Assembly: GCA_964350245.1 (NCBI GenBank)
Contig: CAYGJC010000001.1
Coordinates: 1-64,000 of the forward strand
Reading direction: 5' to 3'
Source of the DNA: JAJACP01 sp964350245
Lineage (GTDB): Bacteria; Chlamydiota; Chlamydiia; Chlamydiales; JAAKFR01
Length of the DNA: 64,000 nucleotides
Under the pieces are notes generated by a model. It had not been told where the DNA came from, did no database searches, and saw nothing but the letters and a program-made list of their open reading frames with translations. Both the position numbers and the translations under genes were made by a program. Every line of letters starts with the position of its first letter. Within the stretch, counting starts at the first letter, position 1. Below are positions 25,382 to 32,847 of the stretch, one piece after another.

Positions 25382-26134
25382 ATGTGGATGGGCGACTACA
25401 CACTTCTGAACCTATTTGGACTGCTGATTCAGTCGATCTTTATCCAAAATATTTTGCTCTCTTACTTTTTGGGCATGTGTAGCTATCTGGCCTGCTCCAA
25501 CCGTGTGGGTACAGCCAATGGCCTCGGAATGGCTGTCACCGTGGTGCTCACCTGTGCAGGTGTACTCAATTGGTTCGTCCACCAGTTTATCACAGGTAAA
25601 GGAGCGCTTGCTTGGCTTAGCTTTATTGGCATTGACGGCGCAGCAATCGACTTAAGCTTCCTCGAATTAATCGTCTTTATTTCGGTGATTGCTGCCTTTG
25701 TTCAAGTGCTTGAGATTGTCATTGAGCGCTTTTCTCCCCCGCTTTATCACTCTTTGGGAATGTTTCTTCCCCTGATCACAGTGAACTGCGCTATTTTAGG
25801 AGGGGTACTCTTCGCGGTGACACGGGAGTATCCGCTGTTTGCCAACCTCATCTTTTCGCTCGGTTCAGGTCTTGGATGGTGGCTGGCCATTGCACTGATT
25901 GCAGCCATTAGAGAGAAGCTCACCTATTCACACATCCCTAAAGGGCTCCAGGGGATGGGGATCACCTTTATTATGACGGGCCTCATGGCCATGGCTTTTA
26001 TGGGCCTCCTCGGCATTGATCTTGCACGTCCTTCGGGGCAGGATCTTCCGATCCAGGAGGAGGACATGTTCAAGTCCAGTAAAGAGACCCCTATCGCATT
26101 TCATTGTTATTTCTTTACAAATCATTCTAATTAG
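25382..26134 (+). CDS. nqrE: Na+-translocating NADH-quinone reductase subunit E
   Basis: NqrE is the topological twin of NqrD, also six helices. LFGLLIQSIFIQNILLSYFLGMCSYLACS and LPLITVNCAILGG contain the paired-region cysteines expected for the membrane iron-sulfur site. ATG at 25382 is preferred over a TTG at 25376 that would overlap nqrD. The family-type helical part ends near residue 230; about 20 further residues (KSSKETPIAFHCYFFTNHSN) form a hydrophilic tail with no family counterpart that I know of. The stop codon lies in a perfect 18-base palindrome. Confidence 0.94.
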   Translation: MWMGDYTLLNLFGLLIQSIFIQNILLSYFLGMCSYLACSNRVGTANGLGMAVTVVLTCAGVLNWFVHQFITGKGALAWLSFIGIDGAAIDLSFLELIVFISVIAAFVQVLEIVIERFSPPLYHSLGMFLPLITVNCAILGGVLFAVTREYPLFANLIFSLGSGLGWWLAIALIAAIREKLTYSHIPKGLQGMGITFIMTGLMAMAFMGLLGIDLARPSGQDLPIQEEDMFKSSKETPIAFHCYFFTNHSN

Positions 26135-26139
26135 AATGA
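26122..26139. promoter_or_regulatory. perfect 18-base palindrome across the nqrE stop
   Basis: TCATTCTAATTAGAATGA is its own reverse complement and includes the nqrE stop. There is no T-run after it in the nqr direction, so a simple intrinsic terminator is doubtful. It could be an operator or a transcript 3'-end stem. It precedes the Inc-like GNAT gene by 80 bases. Confidence 0.35.
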
Positions 26140-26218
26140 ACCTGATTTGATAAAAAATATTTAATTAAATAGCTGAAAATGTTATAATTTTCGTACTTTT
26201 ATTAAATTTTCAGGAAAA

Positions 26219-27541
26219 ATGAGCTCTTCTGCTTGTACCCAATTTAGTCACCGAGAATTATCTTTGGTGCGGCTTGCCGCTTGCGCGCCTGCAGGTGCTG
26301 CGTGCGCTGTGGGTGGCGTCTTTCTTGTACTTGCTGCTGCGCAACTCTTACCCTGTGGTGTGAACGTGATCAGTCAGCTTCCCTACCATTTGGCATATAT
26401 AGCTGGAGGTGGAACCAGTGTACTAGGATTGGCTACCCTTTCCATTGCTCTTTATCCGAAAAAATCCACAACAACATCTACCACTTGTTCAGCTACAACA
26501 CCACCTATTGCTCCCGAAGTAGCAGCTCATGCACCTCCTCCAATGACTATTCCTTCTTCCTCAAGCTTTACGGTAACAGCGAAAGTAGCGAATGTTAGCG
26601 GGTACACAATCAGACTAGAAGTACAATCTGAGACTAAGTTGATAAAAATAGCGGCTGAAATGAAAAGTATGGAAATAGACGAAGAAGAGCATAAAGTTTA
26701 TTCCCTTACTTTTTCTTATCGGTATGACGAGAATTATGCCGCCCTTAGGGCTGCCATAGACTATCTGTATCAAAGAGACCACACTTATCTATTTGTTTTT
26801 ACGTACCAATATCCTAATCAGCTCAGGGCACTTCAAGCCATTGGATTTGAAAGTGTACGTGATTCTACTCAACAACTAGCACTATACAGACCTCTTTCCC
26901 CAAATAGCCAAACCAGGGAGTCCCCCACATTTTCTGTTGCTGAAGTCACAAGAGAGGATCGCGCAGCACAAAATGAGCTTGATATATGGTACACATACCA
27001 CGACTTTAGCCAACAACACTTAATTGAAACAAAACAATCACCCTTACCAGATATATATTGGGAGCATAAAGTTGCCTGGTCGATTTGTAACATTATGCAT
27101 CATTGGTGGGATGAAGTTGGTAAAATACCTCACCTCACTATGCGCGCGTGCCGGGATGCAGAGCTCTGCACAATCGTGGCTGCAAAGGTGAACGATTGCT
27201 TCGAAGCATTTGCGATGGTCAGGTATAACATGGAAAAAGTTATCAATTCTCAAAACAAACGCGTGCACTACATTCATTATATTGTGACAGCACCGAAAAA
27301 TTTGGATCGAAGCCCTTCCAATCATCAAAGAGTATCCGGGGCGGCACACGCGATCATCAAAGCCATGTTTCGAAAAAACAACCTTCCTATCTACCTGGAA
27401 GCAGCTAGAGGAGCAACAGGTTTTTACGATAGGCTGGGCTTTGTAAATGTAGAAGCAGATCTTGATGAGAGAGAAGCTAAAGCCATGCTTCTTACTCATG
27501 ATGCATATCAAAGAGCTGGGCAAACTGTGACGTTGCTTTAA
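26219..27541 (+). CDS. Inc-like membrane protein with GNAT domain(s)
   Basis: The 440-residue protein has two adjacent hydrophobic segments (about 15-44 and 57-79) separated by a short loop, the bilobed mark of chlamydial inclusion-membrane proteins. A proline/threonine/alanine-rich linker (about 82-115) follows. The C-terminal part (about 235-440) ends like a GNAT acetyltransferase: VHYIHYIVTAP strand, GAAHAIIKAMFRKNN helix, then PIYLEAARGATGFYDRLGFV. The middle part (about 118-225) has a similar closing motif (YPNQLRALQAIGFESV), so a tandem GNAT pair is likely, the first perhaps inactive. The R/Q-x-x-G-x-G loop is degenerate in both. AGGA precedes the ATG. It is not part of the nqr operon by function. 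Confidence 0.7.
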   Translation: MSSSACTQFSHRELSLVRLAACAPAGAACAVGGVFLVLAAAQLLPCGVNVISQLPYHLAYIAGGGTSVLGLATLSIALYPKKSTTTSTTCSATTPPIAPEVAAHAPPPMTIPSSSSFTVTAKVANVSGYTIRLEVQSETKLIKIAAEMKSMEIDEEEHKVYSLTFSYRYDENYAALRAAIDYLYQRDHTYLFVFTYQYPNQLRALQAIGFESVRDSTQQLALYRPLSPNSQTRESPTFSVAEVTREDRAAQNELDIWYTYHDFSQQHLIETKQSPLPDIYWEHKVAWSICNIMHHWWDEVGKIPHLTMRACRDAELCTIVAAKVNDCFEAFAMVRYNMEKVINSQNKRVHYIHYIVTAPKNLDRSPSNHQRVSGAAHAIIKAMFRKNNLPIYLEAARGATGFYDRLGFVNVEADLDEREAKAMLLTHDAYQRAGQTVTLL

Positions 27542-27903
27542 ACAGATTTCAGGTGCTTGTGATAACCCTTTTCATCTAAGAAAGCTTCTAGCTGCTCAGG
27601 TTGGCTCAGCTTGATTTTGAAAAGCCACCCCTCTCCTTCAGCAGAGGCATTCACCTTCTCCGGAGACTCACGCAAGGATGTGTTCACCTCCGCAATCTCC
27701 CCCGAAACGGGGGTATAAATGTCCACAGCCGCCTTGGTTGACTCTAAAACAACCACCTCATCCCCAGCTTGAACCGAATGTCCGATAGCTGGAAGCTCGA
27801 CGTAAACAATGTCTCCAAGCTCTTTTTGCGCGTAATCTGTGATGCCCACTGTAGCTAAAGCGCCCTCTAACCGGACCCATTCGTGTGATTCTGTATATTT
27901 CAT
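27538..27903 (-). CDS. gcvH: glycine cleavage system H protein (lipoyl carrier)
   Basis: The 121-residue H protein starts MKYTESHEWV at an ATG (27903) rather than the upstream TTG at 27927. The lipoyl lysine lies in VVVLESTKAAVDIYTPVSGEI, and GITDYAQKELGDIVYVELP is the family's N-terminal strand pair. In the full glycine cleavage complex it shuttles the aminomethyl group. No gcvP, gcvT or lpd lies in the window, and Chlamydia keeps gcvH as an orphan near lplA, so here it may serve as a lipoyl acceptor or donor. The start overlaps the end of the next upstream gene by four bases. Confidence 0.95.
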   Translation of the reverse strand: MKYTESHEWVRLEGALATVGITDYAQKELGDIVYVELPAIGHSVQAGDEVVVLESTKAAVDIYTPVSGEIAEVNTSLRESPEKVNASAEGEGWLFKIKLSQPEQLEAFLDEKGYHKHLKSV

Positions 27904-28523
27904 TGCTTTAATAGTAAACTCGCCCAAAGCGAGGGTTGTTGTTCAATTGAAAAATCTTCGTCGTGCGCAGAAAAAATCTGCGACGCCCCGTTGATGCGGT
28001 TAATCCGATAGGTAAAACCTAGACGATTAAACTGAGAGGGATCATACCCATGTAAACATTCTGCGGGAATCAAAATATCAAATTTTCCCGCTTTCATTTT
28101 TTTGATCTCCAACTTGGAAGGCTCACAGAGCTCATGTCGATCCTCTGTACGAAAATGCGTCACCTCACCTGCTTGGATCGAGTCGCCATTGCTTTGAACC
28201 GCAATCGGTAAAAAATAGAAATGGTGACAAAAACGCGTGTTAAATCCGGACGTTTTGACGTCGCGCGTATCAAAAAAAAGCTCGATGGAGTCGGCTGTCT
28301 GGAAGTTGGGAAAATCAGGCTCTGTGAACGCCCCTTCAATCTCAACACGGAGGCGCACTCCCTCTTCACTCCATCCGAGAAAGAGATGCGCGAAAGGCTT
28401 TTGCCCTGTTAGTGCTGATAGATCAGGAAGGGCATGTTTGTCGCCCACTCGTTTCCCATAGAGGCAGTCAGCCTGGATCTGGAAGAAGTGGACGGGGGCT
28501 AACGGGACAAGTTCTTCGAGCAT
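27900..28523 (-). CDS. conserved chlamydial protein, CBM9/DOMON-like beta-sandwich
   Basis: I recognise only a weak fold resemblance in this 207-residue protein. The strand pattern HLFLGWSEEGVRLRVEIEGAF, then DSIELFFDTRD, a central FCHHFYFLP and a closing LGFTYRINRINGASQIFSA resembles the carbohydrate-binding family 9 or DOMON sandwich, in which the D-x-x-E-x-x-x-D strand binds ligand. There is no signal peptide. It lies between the PpiD-like gene (24-base overlap) and gcvH (four-base overlap), as CT283 precedes gcvH in C. trachomatis by my recollection. The ligand is unknown. Confidence 0.6.
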   Translation of the reverse strand: MLEELVPLAPVHFFQIQADCLYGKRVGDKHALPDLSALTGQKPFAHLFLGWSEEGVRLRVEIEGAFTEPDFPNFQTADSIELFFDTRDVKTSGFNTRFCHHFYFLPIAVQSNGDSIQAGEVTHFRTEDRHELCEPSKLEIKKMKAGKFDILIPAECLHGYDPSQFNRLGFTYRINRINGASQIFSAHDEDFSIEQQPSLWASLLLKQ

Positions 28524-30511
28524 AACTGGCCGAGCATGTTTTTAAAAAATTGAGACCGCACTTCTTTGGCAAGTAATTCTTGCGCTTCCATCCACTTTTG
28601 CATCGGAATCGTGGTATCCATCATCACTTCTTTGACGCGATAGCAATAAGGACCCTCTTTTTCATCCTGTACGACTGCAGACAACTGCCCCGTTTCAAGA
28701 GCTAAAACCGCATCTAGTGAGAGCAAGCCTTTAGCTGCGCGCGTGACACTCTTCTCTTTTTTTTCGATGACCCACTGCCCGGCTAATGTGCCCTCAGCAG
28801 GCTCTTGACAATAGGTTTCTAGGTAAGCCGCAAATGAAAAGGTAGGCGTCTGATTAGAAGGCTTTAAAAGTCCTTTCTTTTTTGCCTCTTTGAAGGTCAA
28901 CAGCTCCGCTTCAACCGAGCGCTCATCGACGATGATACGGTAATAGTTTTTCTGATCTTGTGTGTAGCCGACAACTTCGTTTTGCTCATCTAAGATTTTC
29001 TGCAAAGCTTTACGGTCCGAAATTCCAGGCAAAACCTCCTCTTCACCGGAACGGCTTAAAAAAAGCTCCTGTTCTTTCATGTCTGCCTGCCTAACCGCCT
29101 CATCGACCCACTCTGGGTGCATCTCCACAATCTGTAAGCGAGCATAAGCATCGATTTTCTCTCTTTTATCCGCTTTTTCCAGACGCTCGAAAGGTGTCCC
29201 CTCTTTTTGGGTAAGCTCAGGGAAAACGGTAAGAAGGGTCTCCCAATTGGCGACTTCCCAATCCCATGTTTCTTTCACGCTCACTTTCGCTTGCAATGCC
29301 TCTTTGCTCACAGAGCCAATGTAGAGGCGATAGCGGTTCCCCACAAGCTCAGGGGCTCGCTTTGCAATCTCCTCTATCGGATCGTGATTGAGCGGAATTT
29401 CCTCTTTAGCTGAGGGGGCTACTGATGTGAGATAGGCTTGAAAACTCTGCTTGTCCTCGTCTGTAGAAAAACGCAGCTCCGGTGCCATTTGATAGAGCTC
29501 GACTGTCGCTTTTTCGTGTGCATAGGCATAAAACTGCTCGAGGGGAAGTGTATCTACAAGAGCTGCTGACCCCACCTCCTCCATCATTCGTCTAAAGAGG
29601 GTGATCTCCTCCCAAATACGGACGGCTGTTGGCTCATCTAACCCTTTTTGGCTAAGATAGACTCGGAAAAATTCTTCCCCGCTCTCGACAGGGATGGTCG
29701 CATGCTCGGCGATGGCCGCGTAGGTCTTCTGACTTTTAAAAAGCAGGTCTGTGAGTGCCTCCTCGTAGGAAACTGAATACCCTTTTTGCCGGGCAATAGC
29801 TGCTGTATTAATCACAACCTCGGCCACACTTTGAACAAATTTTTCACCAAACCAGTCGGCGTGGTTACGGTATCCGAAGAGACTCACCACATCTTTCATC
29901 AAGCGTGGATCCCGCGGAGCGCGCGGCGCGTCATTTTCTTGGTAGCGCATGACTTGAGTTAAAAAAGCAGGAGGAAAGCTTCTTTCAGCTAAAAAAAGAT
30001 CCACACGAGTCTGAAAAGACTCAACAGGATCTGAGCTTGCCTGCAACTCGGCTAATTTCTCAGGAATATCCGGAGCAAAAAGAGCCCAAATTGTATCCGC
30101 AGTGAGAGTTTGGATATAGGGGTGTTTGTAGGTCGTATAGTTCCGCTCTTTTTCAAAGCGAGAGAGCAATTGGTCACGGTAAAGAGGGGCAAACGTCGTC
30201 AAAAGATGCTTAGAAAGACCGGACTCAAGAAAATCTTTTGAAATCACTCCATCGTTTAGGTAATTGGCATCAAAAAGTTTGGATGACTGCATCCACTCTT
30301 CTCTCTCAAGAAAAAGAGTCATATGATCAAGATAAGATTGTCTTACGGCTTTGCCATCTACACAGTGAAAGACAACCGGGTCGGGCCCCGATTTTCCGCC
30401 AGGAGTGGGCGCAAACGCTTGGTAGGTGCCAAAAAACGCAAAACTCGTGACGATGATGATTGTGGTAAAGAGAAAGAAGTATTTCTGGTGTTTTCTAAAA
30501 AAGTGCAGCAT
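28499..30511 (-). CDS. membrane-anchored PpiD/SurA-like protein
   Basis: The 670-residue protein begins RKHQKYFFLFTTIIIVTSFAFFGTYQA, a short cytoplasmic tail plus one membrane helix, exactly the N-terminal layout of PpiD. The rest is a long, charged, mostly helical region expected in the periplasm, with no cysteine-rich or catalytic motif. A clear parvulin domain is not visible, so it may be a chaperone without isomerase activity. The C-terminal part (YCYRVKEVMMDTTIPMQKW) resembles the end of a SurA/PpiD domain. It is followed by, and overlaps, the CBM9-like gene. The call rests on topology more than sequence identity. Confidence 0.55.
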   Translation of the reverse strand: MLHFFRKHQKYFFLFTTIIIVTSFAFFGTYQAFAPTPGGKSGPDPVVFHCVDGKAVRQSYLDHMTLFLEREEWMQSSKLFDANYLNDGVISKDFLESGLSKHLLTTFAPLYRDQLLSRFEKERNYTTYKHPYIQTLTADTIWALFAPDIPEKLAELQASSDPVESFQTRVDLFLAERSFPPAFLTQVMRYQENDAPRAPRDPRLMKDVVSLFGYRNHADWFGEKFVQSVAEVVINTAAIARQKGYSVSYEEALTDLLFKSQKTYAAIAEHATIPVESGEEFFRVYLSQKGLDEPTAVRIWEEITLFRRMMEEVGSAALVDTLPLEQFYAYAHEKATVELYQMAPELRFSTDEDKQSFQAYLTSVAPSAKEEIPLNHDPIEEIAKRAPELVGNRYRLYIGSVSKEALQAKVSVKETWDWEVANWETLLTVFPELTQKEGTPFERLEKADKREKIDAYARLQIVEMHPEWVDEAVRQADMKEQELFLSRSGEEEVLPGISDRKALQKILDEQNEVVGYTQDQKNYYRIIVDERSVEAELLTFKEAKKKGLLKPSNQTPTFSFAAYLETYCQEPAEGTLAGQWVIEKKEKSVTRAAKGLLSLDAVLALETGQLSAVVQDEKEGPYCYRVKEVMMDTTIPMQKWMEAQELLAKEVRSQFFKNMLGQLCSKNLSR

Positions 30512-30576
30512 CTTAAGATTCGTCCTTATTCAAAAATGGAGAGTATACGCTATCTTCTTTTATCAGGAAAGGCGTT

Positions 30577-31950
30577 CTATAAAAGGCCGTGAAAACGCCT
30601 TTGAAGCTCCCCTAAGTACGAGGTTCCGGGATCAAAATACCAATTACACGCCTCTTCATGCGTGATGGGTCGACTGTGTGCAAGATCTCTTGCAAAAACC
30701 TGATTCGCTGCCGCCGCTGCCTCAGACGATTCGATCACCATAATGGTCTCATAATCTGACAGATCACTTTTAAGTCCCAGATTATAGCTGCCCACCACTA
30801 CTATCTCGTCGTCAACAATCATCAGTTTCTTATGTAGCAGCACATCCCTGACATTATATTCGTAAATGGATGTATTTTTAGGTGTTGTACTCTTAACAGA
30901 CCAATAATCCCAGAAGTGAAACCGCTGGCCATGTAGAAAAGGAACATAGGACATGCGGTTGGCCCATCCAAAAAAACGGGTATAATCCGGAGTGGTGTCA
31001 CTGATTCCATTTGAGATGATGGTGAGTTTTACACCGCGGTTCACTGCCTCAAGAAGGGCATTGAAGATAGGTTCGACCGGACAAACATAGAGATTAGCAA
31101 TCTTGATCTCTTTTTGAGCCCGCTTAATGAGCTGAACGTACTCTTGGGTAATGACATTTTTCTTTTGATGCGGCCCTGAAAGTAGATACTTCATTTGCCG
31201 CCCTTCCAAAGAGATCAGCTGCTCTGATGTTTCAAACCTCTCCACAAACGGTTCAGCTGTAACAGGAAAATAAAAGGGATTGTTCGAAAAAACCTCAGGA
31301 TCTCGTTCAAGATGCATCGTTTCGTTATAGTGGTTCCAAAGTGCGAAAATCTTACAGAATGTCTCCCTTAATTGCTTAGCAATAGGCCCCCGTCCTACGA
31401 TGTCTTGATCGCGCATGCCGGCTGGAAGATTGGCGGCAATCATGTTGAGCTTATTATTGTCGCGACTGGGTGTAAACGTCCCCTCTGAGCACTGAGACTC
31501 ATCTAGGTTGGTCCCTCCCATAGAAAAGTACTTTTCATCAATCACGCAGACTTTGACATGGTTGTCAATCCCGGTTAAATCGGGCCAAACAACGGTCACA
31601 TTGGTGGCGTGTTCAAGGTGAAAATTTTGGGGATAATGTGTTTCCAGCCGCTTGATCATGGCGTAATCTGCTGACTCAAGAAGAATGGGAGTCGCTAAAA
31701 CCCGCACCTGAATATCCGGACAGACCTCTAAACGCGCCTCAATCTCTGCTAATAACTCACGCGCGATTGTCCCTCCGAAAAAGCAAGCTGAAATATCGAT
31801 TGACTGCGTCGCGTGGCGGATAAATTCAAGATCCCAGGCAAACATTTCCAACCCGTTATCACACACAATGATATCGGTTTTCTCTTCACCCTTCAGGCTA
31901 AGACAAGTAAAGGCACAAAAACAAAGAAACAAAGAAACAAAACGTCTCAT
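30577..31950 (-). CDS. secreted phospholipase D-family protein
   Basis: The 457-residue protein has a signal peptide (MRRFVSLFLCFCAFTCLSLKG) and two HKD motifs: HVKVCVIDEKYFSMGGTNLDE near the middle and HKKLMIVDDEIVVVGSYNLGL near the end. Both retain H, K and D, so both half-sites should be active. Such enzymes hydrolyse or transfer phosphatidyl groups, or act as cardiolipin synthases. Signal peptide and lack of long membrane segments favour an exported hydrolase. It corresponds to the PLD gene beside lplA in C. trachomatis (CT284). It overlaps the lplA stop region by four bases, so the two are probably co-transcribed. Confidence 0.88.
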   Translation of the reverse strand: MRRFVSLFLCFCAFTCLSLKGEEKTDIIVCDNGLEMFAWDLEFIRHATQSIDISACFFGGTIARELLAEIEARLEVCPDIQVRVLATPILLESADYAMIKRLETHYPQNFHLEHATNVTVVWPDLTGIDNHVKVCVIDEKYFSMGGTNLDESQCSEGTFTPSRDNNKLNMIAANLPAGMRDQDIVGRGPIAKQLRETFCKIFALWNHYNETMHLERDPEVFSNNPFYFPVTAEPFVERFETSEQLISLEGRQMKYLLSGPHQKKNVITQEYVQLIKRAQKEIKIANLYVCPVEPIFNALLEAVNRGVKLTIISNGISDTTPDYTRFFGWANRMSYVPFLHGQRFHFWDYWSVKSTTPKNTSIYEYNVRDVLLHKKLMIVDDEIVVVGSYNLGLKSDLSDYETIMVIESSEAAAAANQVFARDLAHSRPITHEEACNWYFDPGTSYLGELQRRFHGLL

Positions 31951-32672
31951 ACAATAGACTCGTTGTTAAAAGCTTTTTGAAGCGAGCAGCGCAGTTCCAG
32001 CCGCGCTTCTTTGAGTTGTTTGAGGGTCCAACCCGAACCCAAAAGGGTAAAACTGTGGGCCCGCATGGCTTCTAAAACATGGGTTTCAGAAGCCAGCACC
32101 TCATCAAGATACTCCTCAGGCAGTAACCCAAGAGCAATAGACCCTTGGTGCAAATAGCCATCACGTGTTTTGCGCTGTGCGGCTCCCCCAATTTTCTTTC
32201 CCGCAATCATCACGTCGTACTTGGTCGGTTTTGCCATGCAAAAATGCTTACAATGAGCATCTAAAGGCTTTGGATCTTCGGTAAGAAGCTCAGGTGAGGA
32301 CGTCACCATCGGTTGGATAGCTTCAATCACACGATTGTTTACAAAAGCATAGTTATCAAGGGGATTGGAGGAAAACGCGGGATGTGTTGCAGGAACCAGA
32401 ACAGAAAAGGCAAGATCGCAGTTGTGAAAGATAATGCCCCCTCCCGTCGGCCGCTTAGCCAAATCCAATGAACGGGCGCGCGCTTTTTCGAGATTTAAAA
32501 ACGCTTCGGGTTTGGTAAAATAACCATAGGTGGCTGCATCTTCCTTCCAATCGTAAAAATGCACAATCGGGTCTTCCTCCTCTTTCAAATCAGCAAGAAG
32601 TGCCTCATCAAGTGCCATGTTTTCAGCAGCGCTCCGTATCCCGGTATCTATGTATTTCCAATTTACATGCAT
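31947..32672 (-). CDS. lplA: lipoate-protein ligase A
   Basis: It attaches salvaged lipoate, by way of lipoyl-AMP, to lysines of lipoyl domains. The 241-residue protein has RPTGGGIIFHNCDLAFSV (lipoate-binding loop) and KIGGAAQRKTRDGYLHQGSI (adenylate-binding lysine). Length matches the single-domain ligases of obligate intracellular bacteria. Likely acceptors include GcvH, encoded 4 kb downstream, and the E2 partners of the pyruvate dehydrogenase E1 in this window. The start ATG at 32672 faces clpC across a shared 175-base promoter region. Confidence 0.93.
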   Translation of the reverse strand: MHVNWKYIDTGIRSAAENMALDEALLADLKEEEDPIVHFYDWKEDAATYGYFTKPEAFLNLEKARARSLDLAKRPTGGGIIFHNCDLAFSVLVPATHPAFSSNPLDNYAFVNNRVIEAIQPMVTSSPELLTEDPKPLDAHCKHFCMAKPTKYDVMIAGKKIGGAAQRKTRDGYLHQGSIALGLLPEEYLDEVLASETHVLEAMRAHSFTLLGSGWTLKQLKEARLELRCSLQKAFNNESIV

Positions 32673-32785
32673 AATTAGCTGAAGAGCTTAACAAATTATT
32701 TACATAATTTCAATCGATTTATCCATTTTAAGAAATGTGTTGATAGAAGATCCCGAGGGAAGATAAAATAAGCGAAGGGTAGCAC

Positions 32786-32814
32786 TTGTTTAATTATCCT
32801 TTATGCCCTATACG
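32786..32814 (+). promoter_or_regulatory. predicted housekeeping promoter for clpC
   Basis: TTGTTT at 32786-32791 and TATACG at 32809-32814 are separated by exactly 17 bases and lie 34 bases upstream of the clpC ATG. The fit to a sigma-70-type consensus (TTGACA-17-TATAAT) is fair. No CIRCE inverted repeat was seen. Confidence 0.45.
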
Positions 32815-32847
32815 CAGTATTCCTAACGAGATAACGGTGAGAGATTG

